This document shows positions 26,701 through 38,200 of a stretch of DNA of 64,000 nt, piece by piece. The position numbers were made by a program, and so were the translations under genes. Source of the DNA: Phytoseiulus persimilis (taxonomy: Eukaryota > Arthropoda > Arachnida > Mesostigmata > Phytoseiidae); assembly GCA_037576195.1 (NCBI GenBank), contig CM075104.1, positions 4,346,775-4,410,774 on the forward strand. The letters are read 5' to 3'. Numbering within the stretch: position 1 is the stretch's first letter; the number at the start of each line of letters is the position of its first letter. The notes under the pieces are model-generated. The model was not told where the DNA came from. It did not search any database and saw only the letters and a program-made list of their open reading frames with translations.

Positions 26701-29700
26701 CCATAGCCACCACATAACAGAACAGCGGTGTAACTAAGCAGTGAATCGCGCGGCGTATGGGTTTAGGCTGCTCCCTCGCAATCATGCAGAGTTCTGGCTC
26801 CGCGCGTGTCATTCCGGAGATGGATCAATCTTCTGAGATTTCCAAGTGGTGGCATCCCTAAAATAGTTGATACTCAAGAACAACGAGCCGAACCAGCGTT
26901 TGAAGCTGGTAGAGTCCGCTTCCCTGCAGTGGGGAATCGAGATACATCGAGGAATATCAAATCCCCACATGAAAAGTGCGCCGAGTTCCGCGGTTGGGCG
27001 GGATCGAAGGAAGTACAATATGTCCATCAAGTCGCTGATAGTAGTTGAGGTTCTGAGCGCCTGGGATTTACCAAATGACACGGATGGGAGCGGCGAGGTC
27101 TGCTCGACTCAACCCGGAGGGGTCCGAAATTAAACTTCGGCAAGCACAGCCTTTGCCTGATATTGTCCAAGCAATATCCAGGGCCGACGACGATATATAC
27201 GACCCTCGGGCGGTCGCGGTTTCCCTGATCGTGCGGTAGGAGATGGCAAGCTATTGAGGGGTATCGGTGTATTTCCCGCAGACAGACGGCAAGGGGTCGG
27301 AATTTGAGGAACACTCCACAGTCAAACGCTCTCGGATCGGAGCGACCTTTGGGACTGGTTCAATCAGATGAGCTCGTCGACCGAGACCGCCGGATACACT
27401 CTTGCCATGTTAACTCTAGCTCTCTCATACTCCTGCTTTCGTTTGCGATCGTTATTACATGCTGCCACAGTTCTCGACTCCTAGGGGTGGGTATGGCGTT
27501 TCGCGAGCGATTTTATAATTATTCGTCACCTTCGGAGCTCAAGTCGAGTCAGGTTTTCCGCATTTCGATCAGCGGCAGGAGTACTATCAAGTTCTCCGCA
27601 CCAATTAAGCGCCAGTGGAATGACTTCCAGAGTAGCATTGAACGCAATGCGTTTTCTGAATATCGAATGACGAAATTCCCACCATCAACGGTTTCTCATT
27701 GCAAATCACTGCGAACTCAATCCTCATCAACCGCAATGACAGCCATTGTCTGCCGATGAGTTTTGAATCGCAGTTCTTGGGAGTATCGCAGGCATCCGAT
27801 AACCAGCGGCTTCGTTCCGCCCTATTTTTCTGTTTGCGAGAATGATGCTTCACCTGTCGGGTTATGATCTTCTGATCCGCAGATTCATCCTTGGACTCAC
27901 CCCTGTGAAACGGAAACAGAGAGATGAGTCGACGCGACACTTTGCTCCCTTGCGTTCAAATTCCGCCAGCTGTCTGCTCGAGTGGGAATCCTCCGCCTGG
28001 TTTCGGTCTGGTGTATTTGCGGGTTTTTCGAAGCGACGGATCCCCGCAGCCTGCGACGCAGCAGGGTGCACATCCAAACCGTTTCTGCTTTTCCAGAAGC
28101 ATCCCTTTGAAGACCACTGAGTGTGAGTTTTTAGACAGGTCTTGGACATCGTTCGTTTCAGTCAACCAGAGTTGGCGCTGGATGTTTCCACCATCCCGCT
28201 ATCCATCATTCGAAACGCCCCCGTCGACGCCCTGTGGACGTTTGTAATCCCGAATTTCATTTTCCACAGCGAGCTCCGGCAGTGAAATGCTCGCAAAGAG
28301 TGGCCCTGGGACGCACAATGAGCTGTCCCGAACGAAGCCTTTTGCGGATACCCGCGTCTAGAATATCAACAAGGATCAAGGAATAGTGGTAAGCGGGCTT
28401 TTTAGGAATGTCGGGAACCCTTCAATTAGGACCATTCGAGGCGTCGGGATCGATTCCAACCCTTGTTCGCCAAACGTTCATCTCAGGATTCCCAACTTTT
28501 CCGAGTTCTTCCTAATCGAGGGTTCTACAAAAGAATCGCTCAGACCGACGATTTTCTGCGAGACATGTCCGCGCTTCCGAACGGTCATCTTCTCTAAACC
28601 ATTCGTGCGCGAAGCAAGACTATTTCTCTCGATTTATAACTCAGCCATCGAGCAAGTGGCAGGGGTTCAATCGTAACTTTGCGACGGCGTCGCCAAGATC
28701 TTGATCAAGTTCAGCTCCGTCGCTGCTCAATGTTCGTTAACGAGGGGCAGGAGCAGCGACCAGCCTGGACAGAATCCGCCAAATCCTTCAAAAACTCTTT
28801 AGGGCCCGCTGAAACTTTCTCAGATCCCCCGTGGAGCGTGCTCCTCGACGTCCCCCAGAGACCATCCGTCAACAAACCCTGGGATGACTGTGGGAGAAGT
28901 CCGGCAAGAGAGTTTTTCGACCATCCCAGTCGCTCACCCAGTTCATCCCGCTTGGCGGAGCCAGATATTCATACCTCGCAATGAGATAACAGAGAAAGGA
29001 GTCTCTGCCTGTCAGCTTATTTTCCATGGTCTTACCAATGGGCGAGCAGAGAGCAGGAGGCAAATACTTTAATCGCTCCGTTGCTGTCAGCTGGCTGGTG
29101 GTCAACGAGCCCAGGTTTTCCGGGGTCTTATCGAACGCGACCGACGTATTTGAACGAGACTATACAAGAACAACGTTACGTGCCCTGATACCTCTCAGGG
29201 GGGAGAATCACGAATTTCCCGCTGCGCAGGTTATTCCCAAGCTGTGGAACATATCTCGAGTCACTCCGTGCCCTTGAAACAAATTCAATATTCATACTAT
29301 GCCGTCGTACATCTGCACGCTAGATGCTTTCGACGGCTTGTGGCGGCGTGTCGATATTGTATCCTAAATCGCGGAAAGCTTCTGATCATTCGTTCGGCTC
29401 AAAGGGCGACGCCGATTCCAGATTTACGTTGATCACGCGAGGTCGAACCTCTCAACGTGACAGCAAAAAGGAGCATGATCCTCTCCTGTAGATTTCAGGG
29501 TTAGATCGAATCAATCGCATTTCGTTGGATCGAATGAGATGGATGATTCTCCAGTCCGTGTTGCGGATGATTCTACTGATCTCAACACTGTGCCCGAATG
29601 ATCAGCAATCAGAGCCGAAAGCAACGCGATTCCGGAAATATCCCCTTGATCTAATTGTCAAAGAATTCGAAAACCATGCTTGGCAGCATTCAACACTCCG

Positions 29701-32202
29701 ACCTCGGGTTTCTCTTTTTTCAAAACACCTGCTCATAGAAGAGGATCAGCGACATATTCTAGCGGGAGTTTGCTGCTCTATATGAGAACTGTCTGCTAGG
29801 AGCTATGTTTGTACGAATTCAAAGTCGATTTTAGTACTCGTTCCGCCCCTTCAGAACTTTCGCCAATCCGCCAATAGCTTGTGAGAGCTCGGAGGGATTT
29901 TGATGCGAGAAATGGCCCGAAAATCTCATATGTCACAATTTCAACAGATAATAATGAACGTTCGTCCTGCCCAAAAACCCTGCTGGTCGGCTCTCAAATC
30001 GGTAGGAAACTTTCCGTGGGAACGCTCGCGTGAGGGAAGTCAGAAAGTGGTACTACCTTCCCAAAAGTTTCTAATGTACTGAGTCGACGATGTTAGGAAG
30101 CTTGCGATGAAGTTTCGTCACGTTTTCTCCCCTCAAATGGAAGTCGAACGATTCACGGTGGGCATGATTTCATATCGCGAGTCGAAGTGACTGCTCCGAG
30201 TCCAGTTTTGATTTGTACAGCGCTGACTGGGAGCACGGTTTTTCCCATGATGAATTATCGGGATTGAGCGGGGGTTCAGAGCTTGTCTCCGCTCACGATC
30301 GACGTAAATGATTCCAGGAACGCGAGAAACTTGGACATATGCGTGAAAACGAGCAGACTTCCAGTCCTAACGCAAATATTTTGAACAAGACTTCTGGATT
30401 ATCGGGTTCCCTCGAATCAACTCCCTCACGGCAGCGCATTGCTTCATCCAATGGATTGCCTGAGCTGTGACGAACTACAGCGTCTAGCTGTTCGTTCACG
30501 CATTCCTCCCGAGCGTTGGCAACGTGCTCTGGCTCAGGGCTGCAAGAAGTGTTGGTGATCTAGTATTGGTACTAATGGAGAGAGGAAGAACTCGTTCGTC
30601 TCCTTCAGTCATTGACTGCTCCAGCTTGATGGAGTCGAATTCTCTTGAGCGGAACTCCGCAGAGTGACTGCGAAACGCGGGGCACCGTAGACTTCAATGT
30701 GCCCACGAACAGGACGCGGGCTTGAAGTGAATTCCCTCGAGGGAGCTTAATACATATTCGGCGTGATGCGAGGGATGTAAAGAAGCTATCCCGTGAGCCG
30801 AGCTCGGCTGATTCAGATCCAAAAACGGATGATGAGCCCGTCCCTTACGTACTGAAGAGGAGTTCTCATGCCGAAAGTAGGCTAGTATCTGGGCGCAACA
30901 CACAGAAACCTGCCAGGAGCAGATCAATCGTTCTGGAGCAGACTCAGCATTTGCATCAGTGCTGTCAGTCATCAGAAATCTGCGATCACGAGGCAGCGAC
31001 TTATGCCACACTCCCCCATGCAACGAGGTTGCAACCGATCGTCACAGATATTCTCGACGTCGAGTCTCCTTGATATTTTCGAACAGTAACTCGGGAAAAT
31101 TTTTGGGCTCCAAATCATCTTCGGAATTGACGTATCAGGTATTTCCCATGCGGCAAGAATCCCAAAAGATCAGAAGTCCCCTGTCTCTGCCACGGACAAT
31201 ACCGCTAGGAATTAAGATGAGCCTCTCAAAGGAGTCGAAATCGTTGGCGTTTAAATCCACCGATGTACTGATCCCATTCAAGGCCAGTGATCAGATAAGA
31301 TGAGTGGAGCGGTTGCCGAGCGCCCTTCGTGCGCATCGGAAAACACATTAAGACATTGACAGCGCAAGCTTCGGAAACATCCATGGCTCCAAGGTTTCAA
31401 GCTCCGAGGAGAAAAGATTCCTGAAGTTCCAAAAAAGGATCAATGATTTCCATAATTCGGGGGAACTCCCAGGTGGCTCATCTAGAAGTAGCGGAACCGC
31501 GCGCGTCAAATTCACGGGTGAAAAAGAAGGAAAACGCTCCTCGAAGTTCGTTGATGCAGCCGATAGTCTGGTGCATATCTCAGCACGAAAAATCACCGAA
31601 CGAGATATCGGAAGGCGATGCCTCTTGATCGCCTACAGCCATCTTGGCAAAACACCGGATAACGGAATCGTTTCGGAATGAGCTGTCTGCCTGTTTTCGC
31701 CTGAATACCAGAATGGTTGGAACGGGACAATATGAGGGAACAATTAGAAAGGACGGATCCGGGGCTAGGAATATTTTTATTTTCGGCTTGCCCGATAGCT
31801 CCTTGAAACAGCAATCGGACAAAGCTTAATCATTTGAGAAGGTCCGGAACAGGAGGCGCCTCCTAGGAGTTGATCAGCTTTCTTCGAGCCGGAGCTTGAA
31901 ACTGCTGAGATGTTCTGGGCAGTTCCAGTATTTCCATGCCCATGCTAGAGTGAATCATATGTGCAATATGAGACGGTTCAACACCGTCGTAATGCTATGG
32001 TTCTTGACGAGGTTTGCGACTGTCGCGTCTTCCGAATCAGATCTCGTTGTCAAAAAGCTCGTTACATGTGCTGAACGTCACTGCAAAAACCGAATTGGTT
32101 TGAAATGGATGGACCAGGACTCGAATTTCAACGAGGTTTTCCAAGTTTGAATGAATGGCCCGCCGAATGACATTCGGTCTCGTCTTCCACGGCTATTGGA
32201 GC
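20756..32202. other. No gene recognised
   Basis: A G16 homopolymer lies at 25871-25886. Several open frames have protein-like residue content but match no family I can name: 22750-23054 (+), 23060-23250 (-), 24134-24340 (-), 26500-26646 (+), 26809-27081 (-) and 29525-29785 (+). Short-exon genes like the CRAL-TRIO gene next door could be hidden here, so absence of a call is not evidence of absence. Confidence 0.35.
25871..25886. repeat. G16 homopolymer
   Basis: Longest of five G/C runs of at least 12 bp in the window; the others are C12 at 106-117, G13 at 10744-10756, C12 at 16221-16232 and C14 at 17165-17178. Confidence 0.9.
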
Positions 32203-35200
32203 TCACTCATGGAGCTGCTGTTGCAAGTCCCACAGCAAACCAGGAGGAGAGGCACATCCGGCATCAAAATGATAAGCGTATCGACTCTGAAATTGATGTC
32301 AAAAGTAGCAAACTCAATGCAAGTTCATCCCAGGCACGAATAGGGGACCAGGTTTTCACGTCGATATGGGACTCAAAAACGCGGGACCTTTTTGATACTC
32401 ACCGTCCCACCCATACAGCTAGGCACATTGTCTTGGGAGATGTATTTAAGGATTGACTTTTTGTTAACCATCTTAGTTCGGTCCACTCCCTCGGACGGAA
32501 TCATTCTCCGAAGGGTCTTCCAGCAAGCTGGAAGAAAAACACCGGTTGTGATTTCAAGCTCGGTTAAATCCCTCTGAAGAGGCAATCAACCACCTGTTTT
32601 TTCGAGTGGTTCTCGGACGGGGGACGGTTCGCATAGTCAACGAACCGTTCAGGACGACCGGGAGGTCAAACACGAGAACGTAGTCCAAGACGTCTACGTA
32701 ATGTGTTTTGAAAGCATCGATCATTGTCCTAAGGTAAACCATATGCTGAAATGTTGGGAGATCAGAGATCCTTTAGATGTCAGAGAATGCCCTCAAAGCT
32801 AAGCGGGAAGGTACCAAAAGTCGGTGAATACGACTCCTAGGGAAGGATCCGAGAATCCTCCCAAAAAACGAGTTTGCTTACCAAGTTCTCAATTTTCGTT
32901 TTCTGGCAGTCCAACAAGACGGTGATGTTGCCACGAAGATTCACTGCGGCGTATTCGACGAAATATATGAAGTATTGTCGACAAGAGCTCTCTTCGATGG
33001 TGTTCTTCGGTTTCCGAATGAGTGATCCCCTTATCACCACTGAGGGAGAGAAAAGGAGAATGAGAGAGTCAGTAAACCGAGCAATTCGCTGTTATCGGCT
33101 GGATACGGCGGGCGCTGAGGTAATCGTCGAGCACACTGGACCCTGATGGCTGATCCGAATGAACTGCTGTCAGAGTCTCTAACCACCGTTCCTCCAGCCA
33201 ATTGATGACATGCACTTGTTCATCCGATATTTCACGCAGTGCTCCACGGGCTCTCGCAGTCGAAGCCCGTCCTAGGACGCAAGTGCCTTTTGACGTATTT
33301 CCTGGCCACTCGGGGCGAAGAACCTCAACCTGGGATTTTCTTCCGCTTTGATACTGCAAACGCACTTCCAGAAATCGCCGAAACTCGGCATTATGTCTTG
33401 AATCGCTGGCCGAGGGACTACGGAGAAGTGAACAGACCTCTCACTGTTCGATAGGAACCGATATCTCCGAACTCGACGACGAATGCCTCACATGGGATAC
33501 CGGGTCGCCTGCCGTTGAACCTCCTCAACTGACACCGCAATGAACTGTGGTCGAAACCTTACACGACCTCATTAAATATATTCGCTGAGCGGAGAACACG
33601 GGTAACTCTCGAAGCCCACACACCGGTGCCCCACCTATTCCTGCACAGGAAAGAATTCCGGCGAGAAAGTTCCAAAATTATAGCTTCGAGAGCTAGTAGT
33701 TTCGATTGCCTACCGACACCGACTCCGGAAAAATCGTGAAGGCTGCGAGGAAATCGGAATCGACGGAAAAGAGTTCTCGAAGTGCTATATCCGGCATTGC
33801 TAACGAATCCTGAAGCTCTTACACCCCCCTCCAGTCTTCTCAGTGACTCGATATGAATCTGATCTCATTTCCGTTTCTTGGTCCCTGGATAAATAGTTCC
33901 TGAGCATAGGATCTCCAGGCTATCCGGGAGTTGGGAACCTGTCCAACGTCCGGGCGCTTTCCCCTATTTCTCCCTTGCTCTTCTCCTCCAAGTATTGTAT
34001 TGTCTACGGCTGCAAGTCCAATCAGAAGTTTCCAAAGCGACACACCCGTTATGGTGATGCCTCTCCACACCAAATTTTTGCGTGAAGTTTCCTTCCCATC
34101 ATTGTGCCCTAGAAGTCATCAGCGAGGCATACGAGGAGAGAAATATCGTTCCCAGCACTAGCTTCGACGGATCAGGGAACATGGAACCGCATGTCTTTGT
34201 CCCTCAACGCGTCAATCGGTGGATCAGATAACGCAGATCGTGGGATTAAGCTCTGATTCCGCCATGAAGAAAAAACCTTATCAGTGACCTGTCTTTCTTA
34301 TAGACGACTCATCATCATCGCCCTCGTTGTGCCTGCATTATTTCATTGATTGCCTCGATCACGAGCTCCACCTTTCCAGGTCCGCGAGGGGAACAGAGTG
34401 ACTAAAAAGAATTCGAACGGATACACCAGCGGGTTCTCCTGGAACCCGAGCTGCGGCAGAGAATAGTGTCTCGACACAGCGCAGCCAGAGTCATGTCGGC
34501 GAGTCAGGATTTGCGCTTCTTGCTGCTACTCGAGTGCCACGTAACGTCCTCCAGGAAGACGTGGAGCTTTCTAGCTTCTCATCCAAGCTGTCTCACTCCA
34601 TCCCAATCCCACGGAATCCTTCAAATCAAATGGATCTCGATGAGGGAGCTAGCATGATGCGGAAAACTCATAGGGTCGTCGCCAGTTCCCGTCTGCATCA
34701 CTCTGCTCTCGTCAGCCTCATTTCAAGAACGTCCCCTCTTCTCCTCCCGTAAGATTGCCACCATCGCGGTCCCATACTTGGGGCGTTCGTTTCCGCAAAC
34801 AAACGGAAAAGTTCCGACAGTCCAATGGGAGTCCTCAGCTCGTGGCAGGCATGACATGAGTGATGCAGGGAACGACACATACCATAGTTGTAAACCGAGG
34901 TTTCCGGAAATAGCAGAAACATCTTCGCCATCATCTGCCGCTTATTTCCCTTCTCAGAGGGAGCGGAACGTGGTGCTCAAAAGCTCCCCGACGAAGCTGT
35001 CCATCTAGTCACACGTTGATAGAACCTATTTCGAACCTGACGAAACGTTGTGAAAGCGACCGGATTCGAGTATTCCCGCCAAACAGTTCGCGTGGAGGCT
35101 GTTTGCTGCAATTTCCGCTGCTTAACAAGGTTGCATGGATCGGATCAATTTTCCAACTCACTGACTGGAATCACTCTCCCTCGTCCCTCACTTATAATTC

Positions 35201-38200
35201 AAAGAGCTCGCCTCTATTCGAAGTACTCCTACCGTAAACATATCCCTTGAGCTCTCCCTATAAATGTTTGATTGGACTTGGAACCGATGACTGGAACGGC
35301 CACTTCGAGACATCGATGTTTTGGCGCTCCAACCAGTTTTTGAGGAGCTTCGATATTTTTTTTGGGTAATTATCCTGTAGCAAGGTCAAGTCCGAACCGG
35401 TCCCCTCGGCGGCAGATGACAGCAGATCGTTTCCCGATATATGTACCCGAAAGCGTCCACGAAGACGAGGGGAACGTCTGAGACCGAAGAAAAACGCCCT
35501 ATACCATGACGTCCGATCCGCCGTGATTCACGGTTGGTGAAACGTATTCGGGATTCGGTCTTTCCAATACACGCCGCCTGACTTATGCTTTGCCATATTT
35601 CCAGGAGAAATTGACTTTGGGGACGTCCGATGACGCCACTTTTTGTCATACGACTCACGTCCACGAGGCCTCAATCACGTAACTCGCCGGCGAGTCTACT
35701 CTCGGATCTCTTTGTTTTCTATAAGGCAATCTTCCTTATTCTGGTTTTCTGCGGCCTACCACACCTTGGAAGGTCTCGAATGGGTAACTCCGGCCTCTAC
35801 TTCTTCTGGAGATCATTCACAGCGGATTGATCCGTTCGTAGCAGAACTCTTCCCACTCTGTCTTATCTGTCCGCACCCAAATCGCAATGATCACTCAATG
35901 ATGTATAGAGGAAAGTTTACTCACGAATATGAGCTCCACCGCGTGACTTCCCGTGAAAGTACATAACGCCCAGGCGGAAGGCCTCCCCACATGTCACGAA
36001 CGGGTTGATGTCTACAAAATGAAAGAAAAGTTCCTTATCTATCAATTACATATCGTTTATCGCGGGCGCTGGGGAACCTCGGACCATTCAAACGATCGAT
36101 GATCCTTTCTGGGTCCCATGAATCCTGAATCGCATGTGAAGTGCTCATTTCGAGACCGCAAGGAGACAATCTCTTCATCTCGGATTCATCATGGAGCTTC
36201 GTTTCAACGTTTTCAGTGACGGTCCAGAACTAGCTGAGCGATAAAATTGACAGTGAGGCAAGTAGAGGCAGCTAGGGTGATGTGATCGGTGAAATCTGAC
36301 TCGTCGCGGCTGCAGATTGGACTCCTCATTCCCAGCAACGCGACTTCCGCTCCGGACAGGGAGTACGTTAAAATCTCGCAGCTTGCGGACCTTTTCTTTT
36401 TTATTTTCTTCCCAAGAAGACGCATCAGATGAGACCGCTATCTGCTGAGTTCGCTATCTGAGGAGCTCGCCCTCTGACGAGTTCGTTATCTGATAAGTTC
36501 GTCATCTGAAGCGTTTTTTTTAGAGGAAATAAAAAAGGAGGGTTCGTTATCTGCGGGATTTCCGAGTAATCCTCGTGGAGAGGAGCTTAAATCATGGGAG
36601 CAGCCTGAAGTCACGCACACGACAGCCTTCCCGATGCTCAGGAGTTCAGAACTCCCCCATCATGGGGTCCCCTGTAGGCTTCCTTCTTCTGACAGATGAG
36701 TAACATAGCTCGCGAGACTTCGAAGAATCGGGCTCTTGAAAAACATTCCGAGGCATCGGAATCCGCGGGTCTGGCAATGATCCGCGGGTCTGTATCCGGG
36801 AGCCAGACCATGGAACTTCCCAACTCCGGAGGGGTGATTCCGGGGTCAATCTGAGCATTGCGAAAAAAAAGCATTGCGTCGCGAAAAAACGTGAGGTAGA
36901 GCGTGAGGGTAAGGAGCCCGAGCATTGCGAGTCATCGCAGACGGTTGTTCCGCAGCGTTTCTGTTTATTTGCGATTCTCGGTCAGGATCGGCAAAATCTC
37001 GCTCATCTCCGTCAAATCGCTCAAGAGATGGCACGAACGGATGAACGGAAGAAGAGCCCCATGCACATGGCTCAGCGCAGGAGCGATGTTTCAGCTTTGC
37101 GCTTCTCGTTCCATGCGGTCGCCGGCAACTGGCGATTCGCGAAATTCGCTGATATTTGCTGGGGCTTCTCCCGATTCATTGCATTTTTACGATTGGAAGT
37201 TTCGACGCAGAACTGTCGCAGATCTTTCTCTACAGCGATGATATGGGATCTGAGATCCATTCTATTTTTTTTTCAAGTACATAATCGTGCCCCTCCCACC
37301 TTCCCAGCACGGCGGAGGAAGACCAGAGGTCGTTTTCCATCCTAAATGACCCACTCGCCCTAGTTCGCTGCGGAGGTGTTTCTCTTCCAGCACCCCGTGA
37401 CAAACGGCCCGTCGGAACACATGCCGCGGAGAGTGGTACTGAGGTGGAGATTTCCAATTATCTCGGTTGCCTTGCTCAGGGGATTGTTCGGATGTTTTCA
37501 AACCAACTTTTTTCGCCTTGGGAAGGAGATATATCCTTGATGCGTCTCCTGGAAAACGCTGTTCAAGGGAAAAAGCCGACTGAGAGGAGCATTTCTTCCG
37601 AACATTATCATATTTCCCCAGAGTTTTTCATCCTGGTTAACACTGCAGCGTGACCTGCCGCTCCTTAGCTTCTCTTGTGCGCAGATCCACTGGAAATGGG
37701 AGCCTACATGTGCAGTCAGGGCGTGGAAATCCAAGGAGAGTTCGCGCTTCAAGAGAACCTTCACCGACTGGCAACATCAACCACACCGAGCTCGAGTGCT
37801 GTGTCACCTATGGCTGCCTCCCGGACGCCCCGAGAAGTTACATCGGAGCTCACAAAGCTCTTCTTATTCCTGTCGTCAGCCAGGGTCCTGCCCCCCCTCG
37901 GGGGTTAAGGCGATCAATAGAATAGAATCGGAGTTTCCTCCAACCGTCCATGGATGAACGGAGAAAATTTAAGAAAGTTCTTCCTCCTCGGATCTTGCAT
38001 CGGAAAGCTCTCTGCTCGCTCCATAAGATGACTTCCAGCGCGAGAACGTTTACAGCGGCGGTCATTATTGGGACGAAATTAGAGGCCTCATGCCGCCGTC
38101 AAACTTTGTTCCTGATGAGCTTAGAGCGTTTTGGCGTTTCTTGGAACGATTCGAGTGTTGTTCTGGTGAGACCAAGATAGTGGACAGCAATCATCGTCTC

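Noticed and set aside
30400-30499. Minus frame AVVRHSSGNPLDEAMR as another CRAL_TRIO_N copy
   Set aside because: A few matching positions only; no companion exons found on either side.
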